Source: CAVTWD01 sp963738325 (GTDB lineage Bacteria; Actinomycetota; Acidimicrobiia; Acidimicrobiales; Ilumatobacteraceae). From it: 64,000 nucleotides of DNA. Below are positions 55,788 to 64,000 of this stretch, one piece after another. A program made the translations under genes and the position numbers. A model generated the notes under the pieces. That model had not been told where the DNA came from and did not search any database. It worked only from the letters and a program-made list of their open reading frames with translations. Where the stretch lies: assembly GCA_963738325.1 (NCBI GenBank), contig CAVTWD010000015.1, positions 263,530 through 327,529 on the forward strand, in the 5' to 3' direction. Within the stretch, counting starts at the first letter, position 1. Every line of letters starts with the position of its first letter.

Positions 55788-56793
55788 ATGGTCGACGTGG
55801 TGAGGCATGCCTCGGCTCTGGGGTTGGTGGCGGTCGCGCTCTTGGCCGCGTGCTCGGACCGCTCCGTCGCACCGACGAGTGGGGGGACCGGCCCTTCGAC
55901 CGTTGCGTCGAGCGTTGCCTCGTCGGCGCCGCTGTCGACCGGCAGTGCCGCTGTGGCGACTCCACCGCAGGCCCCGACACCATGCGGCCGCAGGAGGCCA
56001 CCCCCGGCCCGCTACCAGCACGTGGTGTGGATCTGGATGGAAAACCACACCGCGCAGGACGTTCTCGGCGACCCATCGGCGACGCCCTTCGAGCACCAAC
56101 TGGCGGTGAGCTGTGGCAGCGGAACGGCGTACCGCGCGGTGGGGTCGCCGTCTCTGCCGAACTACTTGGCCGCCACGTCGGGCAGCACGCACGGAGTGCA
56201 CGACGACGGCGGTCCAGGCTCACATCCCCTCGACACCGACAACCTGTTCCGGCAGGTCCGCGGCGGGGGGAACGGCCCGCTCCTACGAAGAGATGATGGT
56301 CGATCACTGCCAGCTACAGAGCGGAGGCCGCTACGCGGTCAAGCACAATCCGCAGCCCTACTACGTCAACGCATCGGATCGCGCTGCCTGCCAGCGCGAC
56401 AACGTGCCGTTGGGTGCGCTCGACCGTGGCGCTCTGGCCGACGATCTTGCCAACGGCCATCTCCCAACGTTCGCTTTCATCACGCCCGACCTGTGCAACG
56501 ACACCCACGACTGCGACGTCACCACCGGCGATCGGTGGCTTGAGAACTGGGTGGGGAAGATCCTCGCCAGCCCTACCTACCAGGCCGGCGCAACGGTCGT
56601 CTTCATCGTCTGGGACGAGCCGACGCCCATGCCCATTCTGGTCATTGCTCCAACGACACCCAGCGGTGTCGTGTCACAGACAGCCTTCGATCACTACTCG
56701 CTGCTGCGTACAACCGAGGAACTCCTCGACATCTCCCCCTACCTGGGCGGCGCGGCGACCGCGCAGAGCATGCGCTCCGCGTTTCAGCTGTGA
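55788..56793 (+). CDS. Secreted phosphoesterase-family lipoprotein (one frame change)
   Basis: About 335 codons. Lipobox LGLVAVALLAACSD predicts lipid anchoring, then a Ser/Thr/Pro-rich linker. The PF04185-like domain starts YQHVVWIWMENHTAQDVLGD, then GSPSLPNYLAATSGSTHGVH with metal-site residues. A frame change near 56265 joins it to MMVDHCQLQSGGRYAVKHNP, PTFAFITPDLCNDTHDCDV, GATVVFIVWDEPT and QTAFDHYSLLRTTEELLDI with the conserved DHYS. The family includes acid phosphatases and phospholipase C. It lies between two transposase units, so it may be cargo. Confidence 0.8.
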
Positions 56794-57224
56794 CGCGTCG
56801 GCGGGGCCACGCCAGCGGTGGCGCGCACCATCGTGCGGCCTCCCTCGAAGCTCCCCACCAAACGGCGTCGCTGGCGCGATGGTCGGCTGGCGGCCCGTCC
56901 CGCATGCGCCCCGCGAATGTCGGTGACGGTCGAAAAGTGCGGGTTCGCGCCAGCGGTGGGACCGCGCAAAGCTTCAGCCGTCAGCGACAGCGAAAGGATG
57001 CATGGCCCAGGTCAGTGACACGGTTACCACGCCAAGGAACGGTAGGCAGGGGCGGCACCGTGTGAACCGTGCGATCATGTCTCTCCCGGGCGCGACCTCA
57101 GGCCTGTTGAGCGCCGCGTTGGTTGAGCATCGACGGGCTGTGTGCCGTCTTCGAGGATGACCACGGTTTGATGGGCGTGTTGGCGCCGCCGTTGTCGATG
57201 GGGACGAGGTCGGGCTGCCCTGTC
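56794..57224. other. Intergenic stretch without a gene
   Basis: No convincing coding region, RNA or promoter was seen. GCCAGCGGTGG occurs twice (near 56812 and 56952). The stretch ends at the left terminal repeat of the next insertion sequence. Confidence 0.5.
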
Positions 57225-57295
57225 TGTCAGGCTGACGTGAGACACCTGCGGTAGCCGACCATCCCTGCAGGGCGAGTCTGGAAGACGTAGACCCG

Positions 57296-57727
57296 ATGAC
57301 CATGACGACTGCATCTCTGCTTGCGCGCGCCCATGATGGCGTGGTGGACGAGCCCGACCCGGCTGCCCGGCCTCGGCGGCGATCGTTCACCGCCGAGTAC
57401 AAGGCCGAGATCCTCGACGGGTACGACGCGTTGCCGGTCGGCTCGAGCGAGCGCGGGGCGTTGCTGCGCCGCGAGGCCCTCTACAGCTCGCATCTGGCGG
57501 AGTGGCGCAAGGCTCGCGATGCCGGCGCCCAGCAGGGGCTGGCGCCGAAGGCGAAGCCGCGTCGTTCCCCTGAGCAGGTCGAGCTGGAGCGGCTGCGCCG
57601 CCGCAACGAACGGTTGGAGACGGAGCTGACCAAGACGAGATCGGCGCTCGATGTCATGGGAAAACTGCACGCGCTCTTGGAAGGGCTCTCCGAGAGCGCG
57701 GACACCGATCCGAAGTCGACGCGATGA
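57296..57727 (+). CDS. IS3-family transposase OrfA
   Basis: A 143-residue DNA-binding subunit. RRRSFTAEYKAEILDGYDAL and SERGALLRREALYSSHLAEW form the HTH; VELERLRRRNERLETELTKT is the leucine-zipper-like coil. It ends with ATGA overlapping orfB, where IS3 elements usually make an OrfAB fusion by programmed -1 frameshifting. Confidence 0.88.
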   Translation: MTMTTASLLARAHDGVVDEPDPAARPRRRSFTAEYKAEILDGYDALPVGSSERGALLRREALYSSHLAEWRKARDAGAQQGLAPKAKPRRSPEQVELERLRRRNERLETELTKTRSALDVMGKLHALLEGLSESADTDPKSTR

Positions 57728-58734
57728 TCGAGGCGCACTTCGGTGAGCTCGAAGCGATGACATCGACCAGCGCCGCCTGCGACCTGCTCGGCGTCTCGCG
57801 GGCGACGCGCTATCGGCGGCAGCGACCGCCAGTGGCGGGTCCGCCGGCACCCCGGCCGGCCCCACCGAACAAGCTCACCGAGCAGGAGCGCCAGCGGGTG
57901 CTGACGGTGCTGCGCTCGGCGGAGTACTGCGACCTGGCCCCGGCCCAGGTGTGGGCCCGGCTGCTCGATGACGGCATCTACCTGTGCTCGATCTCCACCA
58001 TGTACCGGCTGCTCGCGGTCGCCGGCGAGAACCGCGAACGGCGACGGCAGCGCACCCACCCGGCGACCAAGAAGCCCGAGCTCATCGCCCGTCGACCGAA
58101 CGAGGTCTGGTCGTGGGATATCACGAAGCTGCAGGGCCCGCAGCGGGGCGTCTACTACGAGCTGTTCGTGGTCATCGACATCTTCTCCCGCTACGTCGTC
58201 GGCTGGATGGTGTCGCCGGCCGAGACCGGAGAGCTCGCCGAAGCCTTCATCGCCGACACCCTGCAGCGACACGGCATCGGCCGCGGCCAGCTCTCCTTGC
58301 ACGCCGACCGGGGCACCTCGATGACATCGAAGCCCGTCGCCCAGCTGCTCGTCGATCTCGGTGTCGCCCGCAGCCACAGCCGGCCGCATGTGAGCAACGA
58401 CAACCCGTACTCGGAGGCGAACTTCAAGACCCTCAAGTACTGCCCGGCCTTCCCTGGCCGGTTCGGCTCGATCGAAGACGCCCGGGCGTTCTGCGCCGCG
58501 TTCTTCGATCACTACAACCACGTCCACCGCCACGCCGGCATCGGGCTGCACACCCCGGCGTCGGTCCACTACGGCACCGCCGACGAGATCCGCGCCCAGC
58601 GGGCCGTCACTCTCGACGCCGCCTACGCCGCCAACCCGGCACGGTTCGGGCACCGCCCGCCCCAGCCGCCGAAGCTGCCCACCATCGCCTGGATCAACGA
58701 ACCCAGCCCCGAAGCACTCATCACATCCGCATGA
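57724..58734 (+). CDS. IS3-family transposase OrfB
   Basis: Intact 336-residue catalytic subunit. HTH_21-like region: EYCDLAPAQVWARLLDDGIY. DDE residues: D in NEVWSWDITKLQGPQRGVYY, D in LSLHADRGTSMTSKPVAQLL, and E in SNDNPYSEANFKTLKYCPAF. C-terminal DHYNHVHRHAGIGLHTPASV is typical. Start codon overlaps the orfA stop. Confidence 0.93.
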   Translation: MIEAHFGELEAMTSTSAACDLLGVSRATRYRRQRPPVAGPPAPRPAPPNKLTEQERQRVLTVLRSAEYCDLAPAQVWARLLDDGIYLCSISTMYRLLAVAGENRERRRQRTHPATKKPELIARRPNEVWSWDITKLQGPQRGVYYELFVVIDIFSRYVVGWMVSPAETGELAEAFIADTLQRHGIGRGQLSLHADRGTSMTSKPVAQLLVDLGVARSHSRPHVSNDNPYSEANFKTLKYCPAFPGRFGSIEDARAFCAAFFDHYNHVHRHAGIGLHTPASVHYGTADEIRAQRAVTLDAAYAANPARFGHRPPQPPKLPTIAWINEPSPEALITSA

Positions 58735-58826
58735 CAAGTTGTCTCACCGGGCTTGACAGGTTCCGCTGGGGGTGGGGTTGGCGAGGCGGACGAGGGGACG
58801 GCAGCGTGGGCGCGATCTGAACGCGC

Positions 58827-58872
58827 AAGAGCCCCCTCGCTCAATCTTTCGACGGACGGCGAGGGGGCTCTT
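58827..58872. terminator. Strong 14-bp hairpin between two transposons
   Basis: AAGAGCCCCCTCGC (58827-58840) and GCGAGGGGGCTCTT (58859-58872) pair perfectly around an 18-base loop. In the plus direction the stem ends in CTCTTCC, not a U-run. It could shield the downstream transposase unit from outside transcription, as seen in other insertion sequences, or be a transposon end structure. Confidence 0.6.
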
Positions 58873-58895
58873 CCTGACGAAGCCGGAGCTCCGTT

Positions 58896-59480
58896 GTGCT
58901 CATCGTAGGAATCGACGCGGCGGCGGTCGAGGCCGATCTCCGGGGCGGCCGGCTTGGCTGTCCGAGCTGCGGGTCGGTGCTTCGGCCGTGGGGCCATGGT
59001 GTCGAGCGCGAGGTGCGACTCCTGTTCGGGAGCGTGCGCCGCCGTTTCCGGCGCTCGGTTTGTCGGCCTTGCTCGGCTACCCATGTGCTGGTCCCCGAGG
59101 ACACCCTCCTGCGTCGGCGTGACGCCGTCGAGGTGGTCGGCGCGGCGCTCACGGCGAAGGCGGGTGGCGTCGGTCATCGGCGTATCGCCGTGGGTCTGGG
59201 ACGGCACGCGTCGACGGTGCGGGGCTGGCTGCATCGGTTCGCTGAGATGGCGGTGCCGCTGCGGGAGCACTTCACCCGGTGGGCGGGCGCGCTCGACCCC
59301 GACCACGATCGGCTCTCGCCGGGCGGTTCGGCTCTGTTCGACGCGGTGGAAGCGATCGGCGTGCTGGGGGTCGTGGCGGTCCGCCGTTTCGGTCCTCGTC
59401 CGCCGTGGTCGCTGGCCTGTGTGGTCACCGGGGGCCGCCTGCTTTGCAACACGAGCTCGCTCTATCCGCAGCCGGTGTGA
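58896..59480 (+). CDS. DUF6431-like zinc-finger/HTH protein linked to a transposase
   Basis: A 194-residue protein. IVGIDAAAVEADLRGGRLGC, then CPSCGSVLRPWGHGVERE and SVCRPCSATHVLVPEDTLLR give two Cys pairs of a zinc ribbon. The HTH is GVGHRRIAVGLGRHASTVRG then WLHRF. The C-terminal hydrophobic stretch is VEAIGVLGVVAVRRFG. From memory such DUF6431 proteins are encoded next to rve-type transposases, as here (45 bases). They may help target DNA recognition; function is unproven. Confidence 0.65.
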   Translation: MLIVGIDAAAVEADLRGGRLGCPSCGSVLRPWGHGVEREVRLLFGSVRRRFRRSVCRPCSATHVLVPEDTLLRRRDAVEVVGAALTAKAGGVGHRRIAVGLGRHASTVRGWLHRFAEMAVPLREHFTRWAGALDPDHDRLSPGGSALFDAVEAIGVLGVVAVRRFGPRPPWSLACVVTGGRLLCNTSSLYPQPV

Positions 59481-60606
59481 GCGGCGAGGGTCGCCTCTTT
59501 GCTGTCAACGAGGAGGTTCGACCCCATGAACGAGGCGCAACGCAACGTCGCGCTCTTCCGCTATTCGCTGGTTCGCGAGGCAGCCGACGAGTCGCTCACC
59601 GTGGGCCAGCGCGGCCGGCTGGTGCGCGAGCTGGCCGGCCAAGACCACGCGGGGCCGGCCGGGCGCCGAGTCCGCGTGGCCCGCGGGACGATCGACCGTT
59701 GGATCCGCGCCTATCGCGCTGGCGGTTTCGAGGCGCTCGCTCCGGTGCCGCGAGCGGGCGAACCGGTGACCGAGCAACGACTGCTGGACCTGGCCGAGGC
59801 GCTCAAACGGGAGGTCCCCCGGCGGACCGCGGCCCACGTCGCCCAGATCATCGGCACCGCCGAGGGCGCTGGGCCCTCGGAGCGCACCGTGCAGCGCCAC
59901 CTCGCTCGCCTCGGGCTCAACGGTCGCCCCGACGGGTCGCCCCCGCAGGCCTTCGGCCGCTTCGAGGCCCAGCGTCCCAACCACTTGTGGACCGGCGACG
60001 CCCTGCACGGCCCGGTGATCGCGGGCCGCAAGACCTACCTGTTCGCCTTCATCGACGACCACAGCCGCGCCCTGGTCGGATACCGCTTCGGGCTGTCGGA
60101 GGACACCGTCCGTCTCGAGGCCGCGTTTCGTGGCGCGCTGGCGGCGCGCGGTGTGCCGCGTCGGTGCTACGTCGACAACGGCTCCGCCTACATCTCACAG
60201 CAGCTCCTGCGGGCGTGCGCCAGCCTCGGCGTGGCCCTCGTGCACTCCAAGCCAGGGCGGCCTGAAGGCCGGGGGAAGATCGAAAGAGTCTTCGAGACGG
60301 TGCGCATCCAGTTCCTCGTCGAGGTGGAGGCGCGACCGCCTCAGGATCTGGCCGGGCTCAACCGGCTGTTCAGCGCCTGGGTCGAGACCGTGTATCACCG
60401 CCGGGTCCACTCCGAGACCGGCGAGGCACCCATCGACCGTCTGCTCGCGGCGGGCCCGCCGACGCTGCCGACCCCGGCTGCGCTACACGAGGCGTTCTTG
60501 TGGTCCGAGGTGCGCACGGTGACCAAGACGGCGACAGTGTCGTTGCACGCCAACACCTTCGAGGTCGATGCCGCCTTGGTGGGCTCGCGCGTCGAGGTCG
60601 TCTTCG

Positions 60607-60636
60607 ATCCCTTACGCCGAATTCGGCGTAAGGGAT
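60607..60636. repeat. Perfect 30-bp palindrome at the RIT element boundary
   Basis: Left arm ATCCCTTACGCC, centre GAATTC, right arm GGCGTAAGGGAT. It lies directly at the point where transposase similarity ends and one base before the left 23-bp inverted repeat of the RIT element. It may be part of the element end or the recombination target. Confidence 0.9.
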
Positions 60637-60637
60637 G

Positions 60638-60660
60638 CTATGCCCGGCCGCGAGTTATGT
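60638..60660 (+). repeat. Left terminal inverted repeat of the RIT element
   Basis: Begins CTATGCCCGGCCGCG and ends AGTTATGT; exact complement of 63977-63999. Confidence 0.95.
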
Positions 60661-60788
60661 CCGACGCTGACGGTGTCGGCGACGTTCAGGCTCGTGGTCG
60701 GGGGTGCGGCGGGTAGCGGCGGAACATAATTGGGTGGTCGCGGTGAAGGCTTCCTCCGGCCGGGATGGGCCCGGTGAGGAGGTGGACC

Positions 60789-61994
60789 ATGACGAGAGAT
60801 CTGAGCGGGGTGCGGGTGAGCGGGCCGCTGGCGGGCCACGCGGCCGGTTTCGGTGATGAGCTGATCAGGCGGGGCTACCCGCTGGAGCGGGCCGCCCGGC
60901 ACGTGCAGCTGTTGGCCGGCGTGAGCCGCTGGCTCGACGCGCACGGGCTGAGCGCGAACGAGTTGACCGAGGAGCGGGTGGGTGAGTTTCTCGCGTTCCG
61001 GCGCGCCGAGGGCTACGCGGAGGTCCCGTCCAGTGCGTGGGCGATGACGCTGCTCGGCTGGGTCCCTGGGTTGACCGTGACGCGGGCGGCGGTGCCGGCC
61101 GCGACGCCGGTGGAGATCATGGTTGAGGACTATCGCCGCTATCTCGTGCAGGAGCGGGGTCTGGCAGCAGCCACCGTCCGCGGATACCTGGGCGTGGCAC
61201 GGTCGTTCTTGTCCTATCTGGCCGGGCCTGCGGGGCTCGAGGTGGGGGCATTGACCGCTGGCGACGTTCGCTCGTATGTCGTGGGTGAGTGCCGCCAGCG
61301 GCATGTCGGTTCGGCACAGGTTCTGGTCACGGCGCTTCGGTCCCTGCTGCGGTTCTTGTCGGCGGAGGGACACACGGCTCATCCGTTGGCCGCGGCGGTG
61401 CCTGCCACGTCCGGCATGCGAGGAGGGTCCCTGCCCCGAGCCGTGCGCCCTGAGGTGGTGACCGCCTTGTTGGCCAGCTGCGATTCGGCCACCGTGGTGG
61501 GCAGGCGGGACTTCGCCATTCTCACCGTGCTCGCACGGCTGGGTCTGCGGGCTGGTGAGGTGGCCGGGCTGGGGCTTGACGACATCGACTGGCACCACGG
61601 TGAGCTGGTGGTGCTCGGCAAAGGCAGCCGCCGGGATCGTCTTCCCCTGCCTGTCGACGTCGGCGAGGCGTTGGTCGCCTACCTGGCCGGCAACCGCCCC
61701 AGCGTGTCGTGCCGCTCGGTGTTCTTGCGGGTGCATGCCCCGATCACCACGATGACGTCGTCGAACGTGACTGAGCTGGTCAAGCGGGCGTGCCGGAGGG
61801 CGGGTGTGCCGGTGATCAGCGCTCACCGGTTGCGGCACAGCGCGGCCACGACCTTGCTGCACAACGGCGCGTCTTTGGCCGAAATCGGCCAGATCTTGCG
61901 GCAGTCCCGGGCCGCCGCCACGGCGATCTACGCGAAGGTCGACCGTGCGGCGCTGCGGGCGCTGGCCCGGCCGTGGCCGGGAGCGGTGGCATGA
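60789..61994 (+). CDS. ritA: RIT tyrosine recombinase A
   Basis: A 401-residue tyrosine recombinase, intact. N-terminal core-binding domain: VEDYRRYLVQERGLAAATVR. Catalytic residues: Arg in LARLGLRAGEVAGLGLDDID, His-x-x-Arg in SAHRLRHSAATTLLHNGASL, and Tyr in ATAIYAKVDRAAL. An extra N-terminal region (ERAARHVQLLAGVSRWLDAH) is typical of the first RIT recombinase. ATG 60789 follows GAGGAGG. The stop overlaps the next start (ATGA). Expected to act with the other two recombinases at the inverted repeats. Confidence 0.88.
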   Translation: MTRDLSGVRVSGPLAGHAAGFGDELIRRGYPLERAARHVQLLAGVSRWLDAHGLSANELTEERVGEFLAFRRAEGYAEVPSSAWAMTLLGWVPGLTVTRAAVPAATPVEIMVEDYRRYLVQERGLAAATVRGYLGVARSFLSYLAGPAGLEVGALTAGDVRSYVVGECRQRHVGSAQVLVTALRSLLRFLSAEGHTAHPLAAAVPATSGMRGGSLPRAVRPEVVTALLASCDSATVVGRRDFAILTVLARLGLRAGEVAGLGLDDIDWHHGELVVLGKGSRRDRLPLPVDVGEALVAYLAGNRPSVSCRSVFLRVHAPITTMTSSNVTELVKRACRRAGVPVISAHRLRHSAATTLLHNGASLAEIGQILRQSRAAATAIYAKVDRAALRALARPWPGAVA

Positions 61995-62919
61995 ACGCCC
62001 TGCGCACCGCGGTGGCCGACTACATCGCCGTCCGCCGCGCCCTCGGCTTCAAGCTGGAGGACTATCCCTGGCTGCTGGACGATTTCGTCACCTACCTGGA
62101 GGCCGCTGGCACTTCGACGGTCACCTCGGAGCTGGCGGTCGCGTGGGCTCTTCGGCCGGGCGAGCACGCGCACCAGTCCTACCTGGGCAAGCGGCTCTCA
62201 GTCGTGCGCGGCTTCGCCCGCCACCTGCAGGCCTTCGATCCGGCGACCGAGGTGCCCGCCGCTGATCTGGTGCCCTGGCAACAGAACCGGGCTGTTCCCT
62301 ACCTGTACTCCGACGACGACATCGCCGCCTTGATGGCGGCGGCCGGCAGGTTGGCGCCAACGTTGCGCGCCGCCACCTACCAGACCTTGATCGGGCTATT
62401 GGTGGTCACCGGCGCTCGGATCGGCGAACTGATCCGCTTGGACCGAGACGACATCGACTGGGACGACGGCGTGCTCGTCATCACCTACTCGAAGTTCAAC
62501 AAGCGCCGGGAGCTTGCGTCGCATGCCAGCACGCTCGACGCCTTGAACGCCTACGCGGAGCTGCGTGACGAGCTGTGCCCCGAACCGGAGTCGCCGAGCT
62601 TCTTCGTCAACACGCCCGGAAGGCGCCTGGCATACGTCACTGTTCAGCAGGTCTTCTCCCGCCTGGCCCGAACCGCCGGGCTCGGACCGCGCTCGCCACG
62701 ATGTCGGCCCCGGCTACATGACACGCGACACACCTTTGCTTGCACCACGCTCGTCGGCTGGTATCGAGCCGGCGTCGATGTCGAAGCGCACCTGCCGCTG
62801 CTGTCGACCTACATGGGTCACACCAACCCGGCCCACACCTTCTGGTACTTGTCCGCCGTCCCGAGCTACTGGCCTTGGCCGCCGATCGACGGGAACAGGC
62901 CGTGAGAAGGCAGCCGTGA
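61991..62919 (+). CDS. ritB: RIT tyrosine recombinase B (frame change near the end)
   Basis: About 309 codons. ALRTAVADYIAVRRALGFKL is the N-terminal domain. Catalytic residues: Arg in VVTGARIGELIRLDRDDIDW, His-x-x-Arg in RLHDTRHTFACTTLVGWYRA, and Tyr in HTFWYLSAVP. A frame change near 62864 restores the usual end ELLALAADRREQAVRRQP and moves the stop to 62919. It then overlaps the ritC start as GTGA, the expected coupling. Without the change the frame would stop at 62905 with an atypical tail. Confidence 0.85.
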
Positions 62920-63907
62920 GCAGCCTCGCCCCCACCCTCGAGGCCTGGTTCACCGACCGGCTCATCGGCCAGCGTCACGTCAGTCCCAACACCGTGGCCG
63001 CCTACCGCGACGGCTGGCGTCTGCTGCTGCAGTTCGCTCACGCCCGCACCGGCAAGGAGCCCGCCCAGATCGACATCGCCGATCTCGACGCGCCGCTGAT
63101 CGCGGTGTTCCTTGACCACCTCGAACAGCAACGCCACAACAGCGTCCGAACCCGCAACGCCCGGCTCTGCGCCGTCCGCTCGTTCTTCCGCTACGCCGCC
63201 CTCCGCCACCCCGAGCACGCCGCCCTCATCGCCCGCGTGCTCGACATCCCAGCCAAAAGGTGCGAGCGCAAAGACGTCTGCTACCTCGACGAAGACGAAG
63301 TCGACGCCCTGCTCGCCGCCCCCGACCGTGCCGCCTGGTGCGGGCGTCGCGACCACGTTCTGTTGGCCGTCGCTGTGCAGACCGGACTGCGCGTCTCGGA
63401 ACTGACCGGGCTGCGCAACACCGACGTCGAACTCGGCGTTGGCGCACACGTCCGCTGTCGGGGGAAGGGCCGGAAGGAACGGAGCACTCCGTTGAGCAAG
63501 CAGACCGTCGGGCTTCTCACAGCGTGGATGCGAGAACGCGGGGGCACCGCCGAAGACCCGCTCTTCCCGACTCATCGAGGATCGCCGCTCACCCGCAGCG
63601 CTGTGGGCTGCCTCATCTCCAAACACGCCGGCACCGCCGCCGCAACTGCCCGTCGCTACGGGCCAAACACCCCACGCCGCACACGCTTCGGCACAGCTGC
63701 GCCATGGAGCTACTGCGCTCGGGGGTCGACTCCGCCGTGATCGCCCTCTGGTTGGGCCATGAGCAGCTCGAAACCACCGTCCGCCTCTACCTTCACGGCG
63801 ACCTGTCCATCAAAGAGCGCGCCCTCGCACGCACCCGCCCGGCGCACACCAAACCCGGCCGCTACAAGCCGCCCGACCGCCTGCTCGCATTCCTCGCTGG
63901 CCTCTGA
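62916..63907 (+). CDS. ritC: RIT tyrosine recombinase C (one frame change)
   Basis: About 330 codons from a GTG. Core-binding domain: QRHVSPNTVAAYRDGWRLLL. Catalytic Arg in AVQTGLRVSELTGLRNTDVE. After a frame change near 63685 come His-x-x-Arg in PHTLRHSCAMELLRSGVDS, His in LWLGHEQLETT and Tyr in VRLYLHGDLSIKERALA. C-terminal PPDRLLAFLAGL matches the small-recombinase group. Last gene of the trio; 70 bases to the right inverted repeat. Confidence 0.85.
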
Positions 63908-63976
63908 GCCGAACGGATTATGCCGACCGATCAGCGCTGAACGTCCTGCTCTGACACCTCCAAACACCACCACGGC

Positions 63977-63999
63977 ACATAACTCGCGGCCGGGCATAG
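63977..63999 (-). repeat. Right terminal inverted repeat of the RIT element
   Basis: Begins ACATAACT and ends CGCGGCCGGGCATAG; exact complement of 60638-60660. Only one base of the window follows it. Confidence 0.95.
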
Positions 64000-64000
64000 G

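Larger units (their letters stand above)
57225..58758 (+). mobile_element. Complete IS3-family insertion sequence
   Basis: About 1.53 kb with orfA and orfB. Imperfect terminal inverted repeats are visible: left TGTCAGGCTGACGTGAGACA (57225-57244), right complement TGTCAAGCCCGGTGAGACA (58758-58740), matching at TGTCA, GC and GTGAGACA. Both genes are intact, so the copy may be active. No clear target-site duplication was confirmed. Confidence 0.75.
59526..60716 (+). pseudogene. DDE transposase (Mu/IS481-like), 3' end replaced by a RIT element
   Basis: From the ATG with an upstream GAGGAGG, the protein has HTH parts (SLTVGQRGRLVRELAGQDHA, TIDRWIRAYRAGGFEALAPV) and a full rve core: D in LWTGDALHGPVIAGRKTYLF, D in CYVDNGSAYISQQLLRACAS, E in EGRGKIERVFETVRIQFLVE. 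The Mu-type C-terminal barrel begins SLHANTFEVDAALVGSRVEV then VFDP, and true similarity stops near 60610. After that the frame runs into the palindrome and left end of the RIT element and stops at 60716. So the transposase has lost its tail. Confidence 0.75.
60638..63999 (+). mobile_element. Recombinase-in-trio (RIT) element
   Basis: Three tyrosine recombinase genes in tandem, coupled by ATGA and GTGA overlaps, lie between 23-bp perfect inverted repeats (60638-60660 and 63977-63999, outer sequence CTATGCCCGGCCGCGAG). A subterminal 9-bp repeat is also inverted: GACGTTCAG at 60681-60689 and CTGAACGTC at 63937-63945. This matches the described organisation of RIT elements. The right boundary is at the last bases of the window, so the outer flank cannot be seen. 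The element is inserted in a transposase gene. Confidence 0.85.

Overview
The window is high-GC actinobacterial DNA with dense, short-spaced genes, many GTG starts and ATGA/GTGA overlaps. Actinobacterial-type markers include a DUF3039 protein, an AhpE-type peroxiredoxin, an adenosylcobalamin-dependent ribonucleotide reductase with NrdR nearby, SOS boxes of the CGAAC-N4-GTTCG form, and a secreted protein built of VRVLDTR...DVSGWF repeats. I would guess an Acidimicrobiia-like lineage, but the sequence does not prove it.

Region 1 (1-28.6 kb) is a catabolic and transport island. It holds four Rieske oxygenase alpha subunits, six glyoxalase-fold (VOC) proteins, two TRZ/ATZ-type amidohydrolases, hydantoinase/oxoprolinase HyuA and HyuB, a cupin, a BMP-type ABC importer, a DrrAB-type exporter, an aldo/keto reductase, a Zn alcohol dehydrogenase, a methyltransferase, a ferritin-like protein, a ribokinase-like kinase and a FadR-type GntR regulator. 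Two minus-strand runs (23.8 to 13.4 kb and 13.3 to 6.8 kb) are close to continuous. A palindrome close to TGGTCNGACCA occurs at four divergent or regulator promoters (4.99, 23.96, 24.15 and 28.14 kb) and looks like the operator of the GntR protein. I infer an inducible pathway for a nitrogen-containing, perhaps N-heterocyclic or N-methylated, substrate. The substrate cannot be named from the sequence.

Region 2 (28.6-33 kb) has a LuxR-family fragment broken by insertion-sequence remnants, then a secreted protein with three 127-residue and five 111-residue repeats.

Region 3 (33-52 kb) is housekeeping core: nrdJ, yceI, a RibD-like reductase, nrdR, a LysM protein, lexA with four SOS boxes, ahpE, dapD, dapC, hflX, dapF, miaA, miaB, recA with an SOS box, a DUF983 protein and a HemL-like aminotransferase.

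Region 4 (52-64 kb) starts at tRNA-His and tRNA-Lys. It is an accessory zone with a tyrosine integrase next to tRNA-Lys, three transposase systems and a secreted phosphoesterase. It ends with a nearly complete recombinase-in-trio (RIT) element bounded by 23-bp perfect inverted repeats and inserted in a transposase gene.

Many genes, including recA, nrdJ, dapF, dapD, dapC and miaB, are interrupted by single-base frame changes with conserved motifs intact on both sides. Uncorrected assembly indels explain this better than gene decay, so such genes are given as one feature with the approximate frame-change positions.
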